In this document: positions 1 through 8,275 of the stretch, one piece after another
Numbering within the stretch: the stretch's first letter is position 1
How the letters are laid out: each line of letters opens with the position of its first letter
Source: an uncultured Lachnospiraceae bacterium
GTDB lineage: Bacteria > Bacillota > Clostridia > Lachnospirales > Lachnospiraceae
Length of the DNA: 42,439 nucleotides
Assembly: GCA_947625875.1 (NCBI GenBank)
Contig: CANQQG010000018.1
Location: 1 to 42,439, forward strand
Direction of reading: 5' to 3'
Position numbers and translations under genes: made by a program
The notes under the pieces: model-generated
What the model saw: only the letters and a program-made list of their open reading frames with translations
What the model was told of the DNA's origin: nothing
Databases searched by the model: none

Positions 1-73
1 TACACACCTTATCCTACTCATTTCTGACAAATATCCCTTTCTTGCTTATTACCCATTAAGTTTCCGAGACCAC

Positions 74-1165
74 TCAATTGGTATAAACAGACGGATTTTT
101 AACAGCAGGTATCACTCCTGTTTGTGTGATCAGCGTATCAAAAAACGCATCATTGTCGGCAAACATCTCTATAAGAAATCTTGCCGCATCCTCAGAATTT
201 TGAGAATTTTTCAGAACAAACCATGAGCTTCCCCCCACATTTGACGCCGCGGTCTGACTTTCCGCTATCACAGGTATTTGCGCCACACGCCATAGTCCTT
301 TCTGCTCTTTTGCCTGTTTAATATTTGAGATAATCCAGCTTCCGCTTGGCACACAGACCACTTCTCCGTTTTGAAATGCTGAAATAAATTCATTCCAGCC
401 ATTTACACCTCTTGCCACATTTGTTTCAATCAGCCTTTTGTATATTGCAAACGCCGATTTAAGCGCCGCATTCTCTGCAATATCCGCCTTACCGCCATCC
501 TGTGTAACATACCATGCGCCGCTGCCCTGCATGATAATCCGCATCACCGGAAAATCAGAAGGATCCAAAGTAAGCATGGCATATCCTGTCTTTTCATAGA
601 CATCCATTCCAATCTCTATAAATCTGTCCCATGTCAGATGCTGCATATCTTCCTCACCAAATCCCGCCTGTTCCAACAGGTCGATACGATAAAATAACGC
701 TGCCGCGCCACTGTCAAAAGGAATCCCATACACATTCCCGTTCATTGTGCAAAGTCTGATCTTATAATCTGAAAATTTATTATATTCGGTCATAGTTGCA
801 AAATTTATAAATTCGTCCTCGTACAATAAAAGCATTCCCTGAACATCATAATCCTCCAGCATTATGATATCGGGCAGCTTATCATACGCCTTTGCTGACA
901 GGCTGTTTTTGATGCTGGACAGAATTTCTTCCCTCTCTTTTGTTTCCACGATTATTTCAATCTGACGATTCTGTTTCATATATTCTTCCGCTGCCAGTTT
1001 TGCCGCTTTCACATTAAAGGTTTCATCCCATGTCCATATAATTACTTCGTTTTTTTCAGGTTCTGTTTTCTGTGGCAACGGCTCCTTTTTCTTACAGCCT
1101 GATAAGCACAACAGTAAACAAATCATTATTAAATGTATTTTTCTTATATAAATATGAAAATCCAC
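74..1165 (-). CDS. Second extracellular substrate-binding lipoprotein, linked to the two-component system
   Basis: Family 1-type extracellular solute-binding protein for carbohydrate, anchored outside the membrane. A short basic start is followed by a hydrophobic stretch ending in a lipobox, LSGC (acylated Cys about residue 24). The mature part (VIIWTWDETFNVKAAKLA, then GIPFDSGAAALFYRIDLLEQAGF) is clearly paralogous to the 6486-7871 lipoprotein but about 90 residues shorter. An open frame runs up to a GTG at 1198, but a strong GGAGGAGG (about 1171-1180) sits nine bases before a GTG at 1165, which I take as the start. It follows the histidine kinase in the same direction, about 30 bases from its stop. 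That position suggests a ligand-sensing partner for the kinase or an alternative receptor for the importer. Fold sure; ligand and role inferred. Confidence 0.85.
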   Translation of the reverse strand: MDFHIYIRKIHLIMICLLLCLSGCKKKEPLPQKTEPEKNEVIIWTWDETFNVKAAKLAAEEYMKQNRQIEIIVETKEREEILSSIKNSLSAKAYDKLPDIIMLEDYDVQGMLLLYEDEFINFATMTEYNKFSDYKIRLCTMNGNVYGIPFDSGAAALFYRIDLLEQAGFGEEDMQHLTWDRFIEIGMDVYEKTGYAMLTLDPSDFPVMRIIMQGSGAWYVTQDGGKADIAENAALKSAFAIYKRLIETNVARGVNGWNEFISAFQNGEVVCVPSGSWIISNIKQAKEQKGLWRVAQIPVIAESQTAASNVGGSSWFVLKNSQNSEDAARFLIEMFADNDAFFDTLITQTGVIPAVKNPSVYTN

Positions 1166-1194
1166 TGCGCACCCTCCTCCCTGCGACCAGCTTT

Positions 1195-3009
1195 TCACTT
1201 GTCCATTTTTTTCACCGGCAGACTGATTTTAACACAAGTTCCCCTCTGCTTTCGGCTTTCAATATGTATGCCGTAATCTTCCCCATAAAGCAGCTGCAAA
1301 CGCTCGTGAACATTGTGTATGCCAATTCCTGAGTAATGTTCCTTTGACAAATCCTGCCCCACAGCCCGGGTTGCCATATCACTGTCCATTCCAACGCCAT
1401 CATCTACCACCTTTATTTCAAGAATATCATCCCGTTGTTTTATAAAAATTTCAATCGTTCCACACATACCTGACGGGAACGCATGAAAAAACGCATTTTC
1501 AATAAATGGCTGAAGCGCCATTTTCGGAAGCAGGCAATTTCCACAATCAGGTGATACATAATACTCCACCTGCACTGCATCACCGTACCTTGTCTGATTA
1601 ATCGACACATAGTGATGCAGATTCTCAAGTTCCTTGTCTACTGTTATAAACTCATCTGAGTTGCTAATTGTATTTCTCAGCAACTGTATAAACGCATCAA
1701 TTGTCTTCACCGTTTTTTCCTGATTGTTCTGATAGACAAGCCACTTGATGCTCGCAAGTGTATTATAGATATAGTGCGGATTAATCTGCATCTGAAGCGC
1801 CTTAATTTCAGACTGCCTTTGTTCTTTCTGCGTCTGTATCAATTGTTCTATATACTTCTTGATGTCATCAAGCATAAAATTATAAGTCACAGCAAGCTCC
1901 TTAATCTCGCCGGTTCCTGACACAGGCATATACTGCGTAAATTCACCATTTCTCACTAAAGACATCTTGTCCACAAGCTGTGATAATGGATTCAAGGTAC
2001 GCCTCGCAATAATCAGACACAGCGCTAAAGTAATGACGCCAATCAAAACACACAAAAAAATCAAGAGCGGCATATTGTACAGATTGTCAAGCGCCTTGTC
2101 ATTGTCTATTAATCCATAGATGGAACAGCCCAGATATGGCAGATCCTGTTTCATGATGGTATAGCTTTTGTTACCGATTTTTGTTATCCATCGCCCGACA
2201 GACTCCTTTCGCGCTGCATCCCGATACCACTGCGTCTTGAGAACGCGCCCTATTTTCGCCCTGTCGTTGGAACTCATCACGATTCCCTCATCACTGACCA
2301 TATAAAACATCGAATAATCTGTCACAAAGTAATCGTAGTATTCTCTGATATACGCATCTGTTAACGTAACCAGTACAATCGCATAGATATTCTTATTTTC
2401 ATGGTAATACAATGCCTTTGAAACCACCACAACATCTACATTTTGTGACGTTGCTGTATATGCCCCTTTTGAGTAGGTATAATGCAGGGAGCCCACGTTA
2501 TTGATTGCATTTTGAACTGGCTGGCTTTGCAATATATCTCTGTCACTCTGTGAAATGGTTTCTGTCCGAGATAAATAATGCTTTCCATTCATTCCTAAAA
2601 CCAATATGCTTGGGCGGACAAATTCAGATGCTTTACTTTGTTCGAGATCCTGTTCCATTTGATATATATTCTGAAAATTCTGTATATTATTCAGTTTCCC
2701 CTCATCATCAGAATTAAAATAAAGCCTGAATGCCCAGCTCGAATCAATGGCATTTACAATGTCCTGAAGTTGATTATTCAAATCAATCAGACTTTTCTCT
2801 ATCTCGTCAAACACTCTCTGCTGTGACTTTCCGTATGTTTCTGTAAATGCACTGCGCGACATGGCAAGGACGACTGTACTCACCGTAACGGAGAGAACCC
2901 CTATACCCAAAAGAACAATCAGTGTGATATGTCCAAAAAGTCCATTCCAAAAATATCTGGGCTGCCGCAAAACAACAGCCTTTTTTAACATCGCTGCAAT
3001 TTTTTCCAT
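1195..3009 (-). CDS. Sensor histidine kinase, YesM/LytS type
   Basis: Membrane histidine kinase that would phosphorylate the regulator encoded just upstream. Order: membrane segment about 27-50, extracellular Cache-like sensor about 50-310, second membrane segment about 313-335, HAMP about 336-390, His_kinase domain with INPHYIYNTL (phospho-acceptor His412), and an HATPase domain with N box LQPFIENAFFHA (Asn505), G1 box DDGVGMD (536-542) and G2 box GIGIHNVHERL. The 604-residue length is usual for YesM kinases. Its start lies inside the end of the regulator gene (25-base overlap), so the two are translationally coupled. These kinases typically control AraC-type regulators of neighbouring sugar importers. 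The signal could be a sugar bound directly or presented by the downstream lipoprotein (inference). Confidence 0.93.
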   Translation of the reverse strand: MEKIAAMLKKAVVLRQPRYFWNGLFGHITLIVLLGIGVLSVTVSTVVLAMSRSAFTETYGKSQQRVFDEIEKSLIDLNNQLQDIVNAIDSSWAFRLYFNSDDEGKLNNIQNFQNIYQMEQDLEQSKASEFVRPSILVLGMNGKHYLSRTETISQSDRDILQSQPVQNAINNVGSLHYTYSKGAYTATSQNVDVVVVSKALYYHENKNIYAIVLVTLTDAYIREYYDYFVTDYSMFYMVSDEGIVMSSNDRAKIGRVLKTQWYRDAARKESVGRWITKIGNKSYTIMKQDLPYLGCSIYGLIDNDKALDNLYNMPLLIFLCVLIGVITLALCLIIARRTLNPLSQLVDKMSLVRNGEFTQYMPVSGTGEIKELAVTYNFMLDDIKKYIEQLIQTQKEQRQSEIKALQMQINPHYIYNTLASIKWLVYQNNQEKTVKTIDAFIQLLRNTISNSDEFITVDKELENLHHYVSINQTRYGDAVQVEYYVSPDCGNCLLPKMALQPFIENAFFHAFPSGMCGTIEIFIKQRDDILEIKVVDDGVGMDSDMATRAVGQDLSKEHYSGIGIHNVHERLQLLYGEDYGIHIESRKQRGTCVKISLPVKKMDK

Positions 3010-4532
3010 TCTGACGGCGTCCTTCCTGTAATCTTTTTAAAAACCCTGCAAAAATAACTATGATCGCTATATCCCACCTCACTGCCCACCTCAGAAATCG
3101 GCATATTCGTTTCCTCAAGCAGACTGCACGCCTGCCTGATACGGATACGATTCAGATAATCACTGAAACTCTCCTTCATCTCCTGATTAAAATATGCGGA
3201 CAAATAGTAATAATTCATATTAAATGCTTCGCTTAAATCAGCCAGTTTCAAATCTTCTTTGTAATTTTCTGCAATATAATACAGCAATCGTTCCATACGA
3301 TCGGCATTCGGCTCTTTTTCCACACCGGCCATCGCCACCAGCTGCCCTAAAATATCTCTTACAGCTTCCATAAACTCAATAGAATATGCCGCCTGATTCA
3401 ACCGCGTGAAAAATTCATATCGTTTTTCTTCCATATCACTATCCGATAATTCCAGATATTCCATAAAATGATAAATCATATTTTTGATCTGATTTTTTAA
3501 ACCATACACATCCACCTTCGCCTCAATGCATCTGCTTCCGTAATCCATTAAAAGCTTTGCTGCATTTTCATACTGTTTACAATTAAGCATTTGATTGTAA
3601 GCAGCAAAATCAAAGCGTTCTTTCTTCACCTTCTTTGTATCTTTTTCCAAATCTTCTGCCATTAACAGTTTTATATTCGGATAATAAAATGCTTTATCAA
3701 CATTCTCTGTAATGTCGCGCTGATAAATATCATATAACTGCCGATATGAAACAAAACGTCTGCTGCACACACCAAGCAGGCTGCTGCATATATCCAGCAA
3801 CTTATCGTTTAACTGCTTTAACTGCATCATCACCTTTACCGAACAGCTTTCGTCATAATTTAACAAAATACACGCGACTTCTTCACGCAACAGCATCTGC
3901 AAATAATTAACATTTTTAAATTCCTGCAATTCACGCTCTATTTTCTGGTATAACACTTTTGTAATGCTGACAGCCTGTAAGTTTCTCGCTCTCGCAGTAT
4001 TCTCCCTTTTGATATTAACCGCATAGAACTGATAGCACCCATATGGAAACCGCTGTGAAAGTCTCTCCACCGGAAGTTCCCTGGCCTGTCCAATCAGATA
4101 CCGCTCGACACTTCTCCCAAGAATGTTCCCCTTATCCCTTTTGTCCGGACAGCAACCGGGAATGCGTTCAGATGCTTTCTTTAAGGTACTGCGCATACCA
4201 TCCGGAGTGAGCGTCGGCTTTAATATGTAATCTACCGCCCCATTAATCAGTGTGTTTCTCACATACTCAAACTTGTCATATCCACTCAGGATAATCAATT
4301 GTATATTGGGATAATTCTCATGAATCAATTGCGAAAAATCGACGCCATCCAAAACAGGCATAACAATATCACATATGATAATATGCGGACTAAGCTCCTG
4401 CGTCAGCTTTAATGCCTCCTGGCCATTTGACGCCTCCCCAACAATCCCATATCCCTCATCTTCCCAGTTTATCATATACTTCAATCCCTGCCGCATGATG
4501 TACTCATCGTCAGCTATCAAAACCTTAATCAT
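2985..4532 (-). CDS. Response regulator with AraC-type DNA-binding domain, YesN type
   Basis: Cytoplasmic response regulator. The receiver domain (1-120) has the acidic pair D8/D9, phospho-acceptor Asp55 in IIICDIVMPVLDG and the conserved Lys in YILKP. A long middle region (about 130-400) is typical of the family. The C-terminal AraC/XylS domain (about 415-515) has two helix-turn-helix units, recognisable as YYYLSAYFNQEM and VGYSDHSYFCRVFKKITGRTPSEW. It is expected to activate the adjacent ABC importer; tandem repeats upstream of that operon (7983-8014) are candidate sites. It has its own promoter (4611-4639) with a palindrome between promoter and start. Confidence 0.93.
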   Translation of the reverse strand: MIKVLIADDEYIMRQGLKYMINWEDEGYGIVGEASNGQEALKLTQELSPHIIICDIVMPVLDGVDFSQLIHENYPNIQLIILSGYDKFEYVRNTLINGAVDYILKPTLTPDGMRSTLKKASERIPGCCPDKRDKGNILGRSVERYLIGQARELPVERLSQRFPYGCYQFYAVNIKRENTARARNLQAVSITKVLYQKIERELQEFKNVNYLQMLLREEVACILLNYDESCSVKVMMQLKQLNDKLLDICSSLLGVCSRRFVSYRQLYDIYQRDITENVDKAFYYPNIKLLMAEDLEKDTKKVKKERFDFAAYNQMLNCKQYENAAKLLMDYGSRCIEAKVDVYGLKNQIKNMIYHFMEYLELSDSDMEEKRYEFFTRLNQAAYSIEFMEAVRDILGQLVAMAGVEKEPNADRMERLLYYIAENYKEDLKLADLSEAFNMNYYYLSAYFNQEMKESFSDYLNRIRIRQACSLLEETNMPISEVGSEVGYSDHSYFCRVFKKITGRTPSEWKKLQRC

Positions 4533-4551
4533 CTCGATACCCCTATCCGAT

Positions 4552-4568
4552 TTTGACGGATTGTCAAA
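4552..4568. promoter_or_regulatory. Palindrome in the regulator leader
   Basis: TTTGAC-N5-GTCAAA, a perfect 6-base inverted repeat, lies between the promoter at 4611-4639 and the regulator start at 4532. It could be an operator for a dimeric repressor or a short leader stem-loop. No T-run follows, so it is not a terminator. Confidence 0.4.
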
Positions 4569-4610
4569 TCAATCATTTGAACGCTTTTTCATTTACAACA
4601 ATTATGCATT

Positions 4611-4639
4611 ATTATAACATTTATCTTTTTCCGTTACAA
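4611..4639 (-). promoter_or_regulatory. Promoter for the regulator-kinase-lipoprotein operon
   Basis: On the minus strand, TTGTAA (4634-4639), 17 bases, TATAAT (4611-4616). The -10 box is perfect and the spacing ideal. It lies about 80 bases upstream of the regulator start, so the two-component genes can be expressed apart from the transporter genes upstream. Confidence 0.65.
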
Positions 4640-4729
4640 ATTTTCAAAAAGTATACACACAAAAACCGGGAACCACACTTCAATCTGCGCGATCCCCAGC
4701 CCTATACATTCTCCTTTCCAAATTATTCT

Positions 4730-5539
4730 CTAACCTTTAACTGCGCCCACAATACCATTGGCAAAACTCTTTTGCAGTATCAGGAACAGAATCCCGGTCG
4801 GCAGCGAACAGATTAACACGCCCAGCATCAGCACACCGTAGTCAATACTATAACCAACCGACAAATTCGCTATCAGCATCGGCATGGTCTGCGACTTGTC
4901 AGACATCATGATAACTTTAGGCCAGAGGTAATTATTCCATGCATTCATAAACGTAACCGTCATCGCTGCTGCATAGGTTGAGCGCATTGTCGGTATAAAC
5001 ATTGTAAAGAAAATTCTAAGTTCGCTCAATCCGTCGATTCTTGCAGCCTCAATAATTTCCATTGGAAATGACCTTGCACTCTGCCGAAACAGCATAATCA
5101 AAAACGGTGTTGATATCGTTGGCAGCACATATGCAATCCATGTACTCTGCAAATGCATTCCCGTAAACAGTTCAAATAAAGGGATTAATGTCGCCGCAAA
5201 CGGAACCATCATAGCCAGAAGCAAAACAGACATCAGCCCATCTTTTACCCTGTCATGATAAATCTCAAAACCATATCCTGCAATAGAGCACACCATCAGC
5301 GACAGCAAGCTTAAAATACAGGAATAAAACAGTGAGTTTCCAAACGCCCTTCCCACATCCTGTTGTTCCAGCAGCTTTGTGAGATTATTTGCAAAATTCG
5401 TGCCGATTGCTAATTTACCGCCCAGAATATCTGTACTGTTATTTGTTGCCGCCGCAATCATCCAATACAGCGGGAAAACAGAGATAATTGACACGATTGT
5501 CAGAAATATGTAGCATCCTGCATTTTTTAACTTCCTCAT
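4730..5539 (-). CDS. Carbohydrate ABC transporter permease, MalG/LacG type
   Basis: Inner-membrane permease of a CUT1-family sugar importer. About six hydrophobic segments and the cytoplasmic EAA loop (EAARIDGLSELRIFF), which contacts the ATPase, are visible. At 269 residues it has normal MalG-type length. It overlaps the upstream permease gene by 4 bases (ATGA), indicating translational coupling. No ATPase gene lies in the window, so the system probably uses a shared MsmK-type ATPase encoded elsewhere (known for this family; inferred here). Confidence 0.93.
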   Translation of the reverse strand: MRKLKNAGCYIFLTIVSIISVFPLYWMIAAATNNSTDILGGKLAIGTNFANNLTKLLEQQDVGRAFGNSLFYSCILSLLSLMVCSIAGYGFEIYHDRVKDGLMSVLLLAMMVPFAATLIPLFELFTGMHLQSTWIAYVLPTISTPFLIMLFRQSARSFPMEIIEAARIDGLSELRIFFTMFIPTMRSTYAAAMTVTFMNAWNNYLWPKVIMMSDKSQTMPMLIANLSVGYSIDYGVLMLGVLICSLPTGILFLILQKSFANGIVGAVKG

Positions 5540-6435
5540 CGCTTATCACCTACTTTCATCTGAACAAAAGACAGCGCCGCAACCAATATAAATATAACAT
5601 ATGACATAGCTGCCGCATATCCAAACTGCGGATTATACTCAAATGACGCCTTGTATATATAATGCGACATCGTAAGCGTTGAATTGGCGGGTCCGCCATT
5701 GGTGAGATTAACGGACTCATCAAATAACTGCAGTGTGCCATTGATCGACATAATCGTTGTCAGAAGTATCGTTGGTCTTAATAAAGGGACTGTAATCTTA
5801 AAAAAAGCTTTTAAAGGGCCTGCGCCATCAATCCTCGCCGCCTCATATAAAGACTCATCTATATTCTGCAAACCTGCCAGATAAAATACCATATTGTACC
5901 CCGTCCAGCGCCAAATCAGTGCGATAATAATAATGACCTTTGCTGTACTTACCTGCCCCAGCCAATTAATTCTTTCACTAATGAGTCCCATATTCACCAG
6001 AACCGTATTGACATATCCATCATATGCAAACAGTGTTTTAAAAATAATGGAATATGAAACCAGCGCTGTACAGCATGGCAAAAAAATCAAAGTGCGGAAC
6101 AGTCCTTTATACTTTAAATCCTTTTTGTTTAAAAACGCCGCCAGAATGATTGCAAGCGCCAGCATAACCGGAACCTGTATCAACAGATAGAAAAAATTAT
6201 TGATAATCGCCGTATGAAAGACCTTGTCCTGCAAAAGCCTTGCATAATTGCTCAGCCCTCCCCACACCTGATTATTTCCGGTCCCAGTCTTAAAGGAAAG
6301 AATCAGCGCCTGCAGCATCGGATAAAAATTCATGGCAAATATCAGCAGTGTTGCAGGAAGAAGGAAAACCCATCCTGTAAGCCCCTGCTTTTGACTGCTT
6401 GTCAATCCCGTATTCCTTTTCCCATTGGATTTCAT
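5536..6435 (-). CDS. Carbohydrate ABC transporter permease, MalF/LacF type
   Basis: First membrane subunit of the sugar importer. It has a hydrophobic first segment (WVFLLPATLLIFAMNFYP), several further membrane helices and the EAA loop EAARIDGAGPLKAFFKITVP about 90 residues before the end. Its 299 residues suit a MalF-type subunit lacking the large periplasmic loop of enterobacteria. It lies 50 bases after the binding protein and is coupled to the second permease. Confidence 0.93.
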   Translation of the reverse strand: MKSNGKRNTGLTSSQKQGLTGWVFLLPATLLIFAMNFYPMLQALILSFKTGTGNNQVWGGLSNYARLLQDKVFHTAIINNFFYLLIQVPVMLALAIILAAFLNKKDLKYKGLFRTLIFLPCCTALVSYSIIFKTLFAYDGYVNTVLVNMGLISERINWLGQVSTAKVIIIIALIWRWTGYNMVFYLAGLQNIDESLYEAARIDGAGPLKAFFKITVPLLRPTILLTTIMSINGTLQLFDESVNLTNGGPANSTLTMSHYIYKASFEYNPQFGYAAAMSYVIFILVAALSFVQMKVGDKR

Positions 6436-6485
6436 AGCTTTGTTCCTTTCTATTTTTTATGGCATCGCAGCAAGCGACATGATAT

Positions 6486-7871
6486 TTACTGTCCGATATT
6501 GAACTCAACCGTTGCCTGCGCTTCATCGATAACACGATCTAAATCCTCATCTGTGACATTATCCAAATCAGGCACACTGTTTACAATACTCGTAAGCGCT
6601 GTTCCCAATGCCTCTTTTTCCTCTTTCCAGTAAATGCCTTTGTTAATCTTTGGAATCTCACTTCCATAAGAAACAATTTTTGAATAAATCGCTTCACCGC
6701 CAAAATAAGCAGAAGGCTCGTTATATGCATCACTGTCCGCTGCAGGCAGATAGGTCGCAATGGCTCCTAAATCCTTTAAAATACTGTCATAAAACTCTGT
6801 ACTGCCCGCCCATGTCGTTTTAAAGAAATCCACTGCCAGGTCAAAATTATCACAGGTAGAAGATACCGCCCATGTGGAACCGCCCTGAGCAGAATAATTC
6901 GTAGCCCCATTATAATCATTCAGCTTCGGCATATTTGTTACCGCCCAGTTGCCCTCCTGCTGCGCCTGATCTGTTGTCATGATTGTGGCGCAAATCCATG
7001 AACCATTGATTGTCCCTACAACTGTACCATTGTTGATCGAGCCCTGATATCCTGACCAGTCCGTCTGCTCCTGCAAAATCTTTGCGTTAATCAACTTCAA
7101 ATAAACGCGCATCGCTTCTTTCAATCCCTCATTGTCAGCCAGCGAGACGCCGCCATTTTCATCAAACACAGAAATACCTGCTGATTGCAGAATCATATTC
7201 AACAAATCCGGTTCCCCCTGTACATTCGTGAGCATTGGCATCCCCGTCTTTGCAAGCACATCTTCACCAATCGCGATAAATTCATCCCAGGTAATATCTG
7301 TCAAATCCTCAACGCTGTAACCGGCCTGTTCCAGATAATCTGTCCGGTAGCACGCGATAACCGTATTGCTGTCATATGGCACCCCATAATTTTTTCCGTC
7401 CTTTACAGAGTTTGCAACCTTTGACTCCGCAAAATCCTGAAATGGAATCCCAGAATCTGTGAGGTCTGCAAAGACATCCGGATAATTCTGCAAATACTTT
7501 GCAAAAACCTGATCATCCATCAGAAAAATGTCAGGAAGCGCATCCAGTTCACCACTCATTGCATACGTCTGTACCAGCGTCTGGATATCCGAAGATACCG
7601 TTTCCTGTACATTAATCGTTACATCCGGGTGATCTGCCGTATAGATTTCAGCAGCTTTTTTCATTGCATCCACATTAAAGGAATCCCAACACCAGACTGT
7701 CAGTGACTGCGCATCATCAGAGGACGTATTCTCAGACGTGCCTGCATTGTCACTTTCCGTCCCCTGGGCAGACGTATCTGCAGTTGCCCCATCATCACCA
7801 GAGCCTCCACAACCGACAAGCGATACTGCCATTACTGCGGATAAAATCAAACCTATTAAACTTCTTTTCAT
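6486..7871 (-). CDS. Sugar ABC transporter substrate-binding lipoprotein
   Basis: Main solute-binding protein of the importer. Signal peptide residues 1-20 end in the lipobox LVGC (Cys21), followed by a low-complexity Gly/Ser/Asp/Glu linker (about 22-55) that tethers the binding domain. The body is family 1 solute-binding (SLTVWCWDSFNVDAMKKAA, then NYGVPYDSNTVIACYRTDYL). A GGGAGG site precedes the ATG. It is the first gene of the importer operon, with the widest upstream gap (404 bases), and is paralogous to the lipoprotein at 74-1165. The ligand cannot be read from sequence; the two DUF1680 enzymes further along hint at arabinose-containing oligosaccharides, but they are 28 kb away. Confidence 0.93.
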   Translation of the reverse strand: MKRSLIGLILSAVMAVSLVGCGGSGDDGATADTSAQGTESDNAGTSENTSSDDAQSLTVWCWDSFNVDAMKKAAEIYTADHPDVTINVQETVSSDIQTLVQTYAMSGELDALPDIFLMDDQVFAKYLQNYPDVFADLTDSGIPFQDFAESKVANSVKDGKNYGVPYDSNTVIACYRTDYLEQAGYSVEDLTDITWDEFIAIGEDVLAKTGMPMLTNVQGEPDLLNMILQSAGISVFDENGGVSLADNEGLKEAMRVYLKLINAKILQEQTDWSGYQGSINNGTVVGTINGSWICATIMTTDQAQQEGNWAVTNMPKLNDYNGATNYSAQGGSTWAVSSTCDNFDLAVDFFKTTWAGSTEFYDSILKDLGAIATYLPAADSDAYNEPSAYFGGEAIYSKIVSYGSEIPKINKGIYWKEEKEALGTALTSIVNSVPDLDNVTDEDLDRVIDEAQATVEFNIGQ

Positions 7872-7982
7872 TACTGATTACCTCCCTTGTTTTAATGCAT
7901 TTATTTTATCATTTAGTGGGACGGAAACATTAGAAATAAATTGGGAGATATTTTTAATATTTTGAGGAATTGCCTTTTTTAC

Positions 7983-8014
7983 TTGGATTATTTTGCAAAA
8001 TTTGGATTATTTTG
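7983..8014. repeat. Tandem direct repeat, candidate AraC-type operator
   Basis: TTGGATTATTTTG occurs twice, at 7983-7995 and 8002-8014, 19 bases start to start (about two helical turns) with no mismatch. It lies 112-143 bases upstream of the importer lipoprotein. AraC-family activators, including YesN-type regulators, bind direct half-sites about 20 bases apart upstream of their promoters. Assignment to the regulator at 2985-4532 is inference. Confidence 0.55.
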
Positions 8015-8080
8015 TGATTCATAGATAAATATCCACATGATGTTTGTTATTTTTACATTCAATTTTCCAGACATTGAGAT

Positions 8081-8170
8081 GTTGTGGCATTATGACGCCA
8101 CAGAAACGACAACGCCGCATCTTTACAGGACAGTATGTCAGACAGCCCTGACGTCATCTGTAAAGATGCG
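8081..8170. other. Highly structured intergenic segment with nested inverted repeats
   Basis: The gene-free stretch 7872-8275 holds the operator repeat at 7983-8014, this segment and the terminator at 8215-8257. Here TGTGGC (8083-8088) pairs with GCCACA (8097-8102), with GTTGT/ACAAC around it. Then CGCATCTTTACAG (8116-8128) pairs perfectly with CTGTAAAGATGCG (8158-8170), and ATGTCAG/CTGACGT forms an inner stem. No run of Ts follows directly on either strand, so it does not look like a simple terminator. It may be a small structured RNA, a repeat element or an mRNA-end stabiliser; I do not recognise a family. Confidence 0.45.
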
Positions 8171-8214
8171 TACGGTTTTACTGTATTTCACCGGTGAACA
8201 GAGGAAATGGCGTT

Positions 8215-8257
8215 GAAAAAAAGTTCCATTCAGAGCCTTTCCGGGCGAACTTTTTCC
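8215..8257 (-). terminator. Intrinsic terminator after metY
   Basis: On the minus strand GGAAAAAGTTC, a loop of about 20 bases, then GAACTTTTTTTC. The stem is A/T-rich with a good U-tail. It starts 18 bases after the metY stop. The symmetric sequence could also work on the other strand. Confidence 0.65.
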
Positions 8258-8275
8258 TGCAACAGTTAATTCCCA

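Noticed and set aside
1-73. Gene or terminator at the left edge
   Set aside because: Only the downstream flank of the lipoprotein gene; no stem or frame can be supported.
4669-4729. Terminator between the permease and regulator genes
   Set aside because: GGTTCCCGGTTTTT is T-rich at its end but has no complementary arm; read-through is likely.
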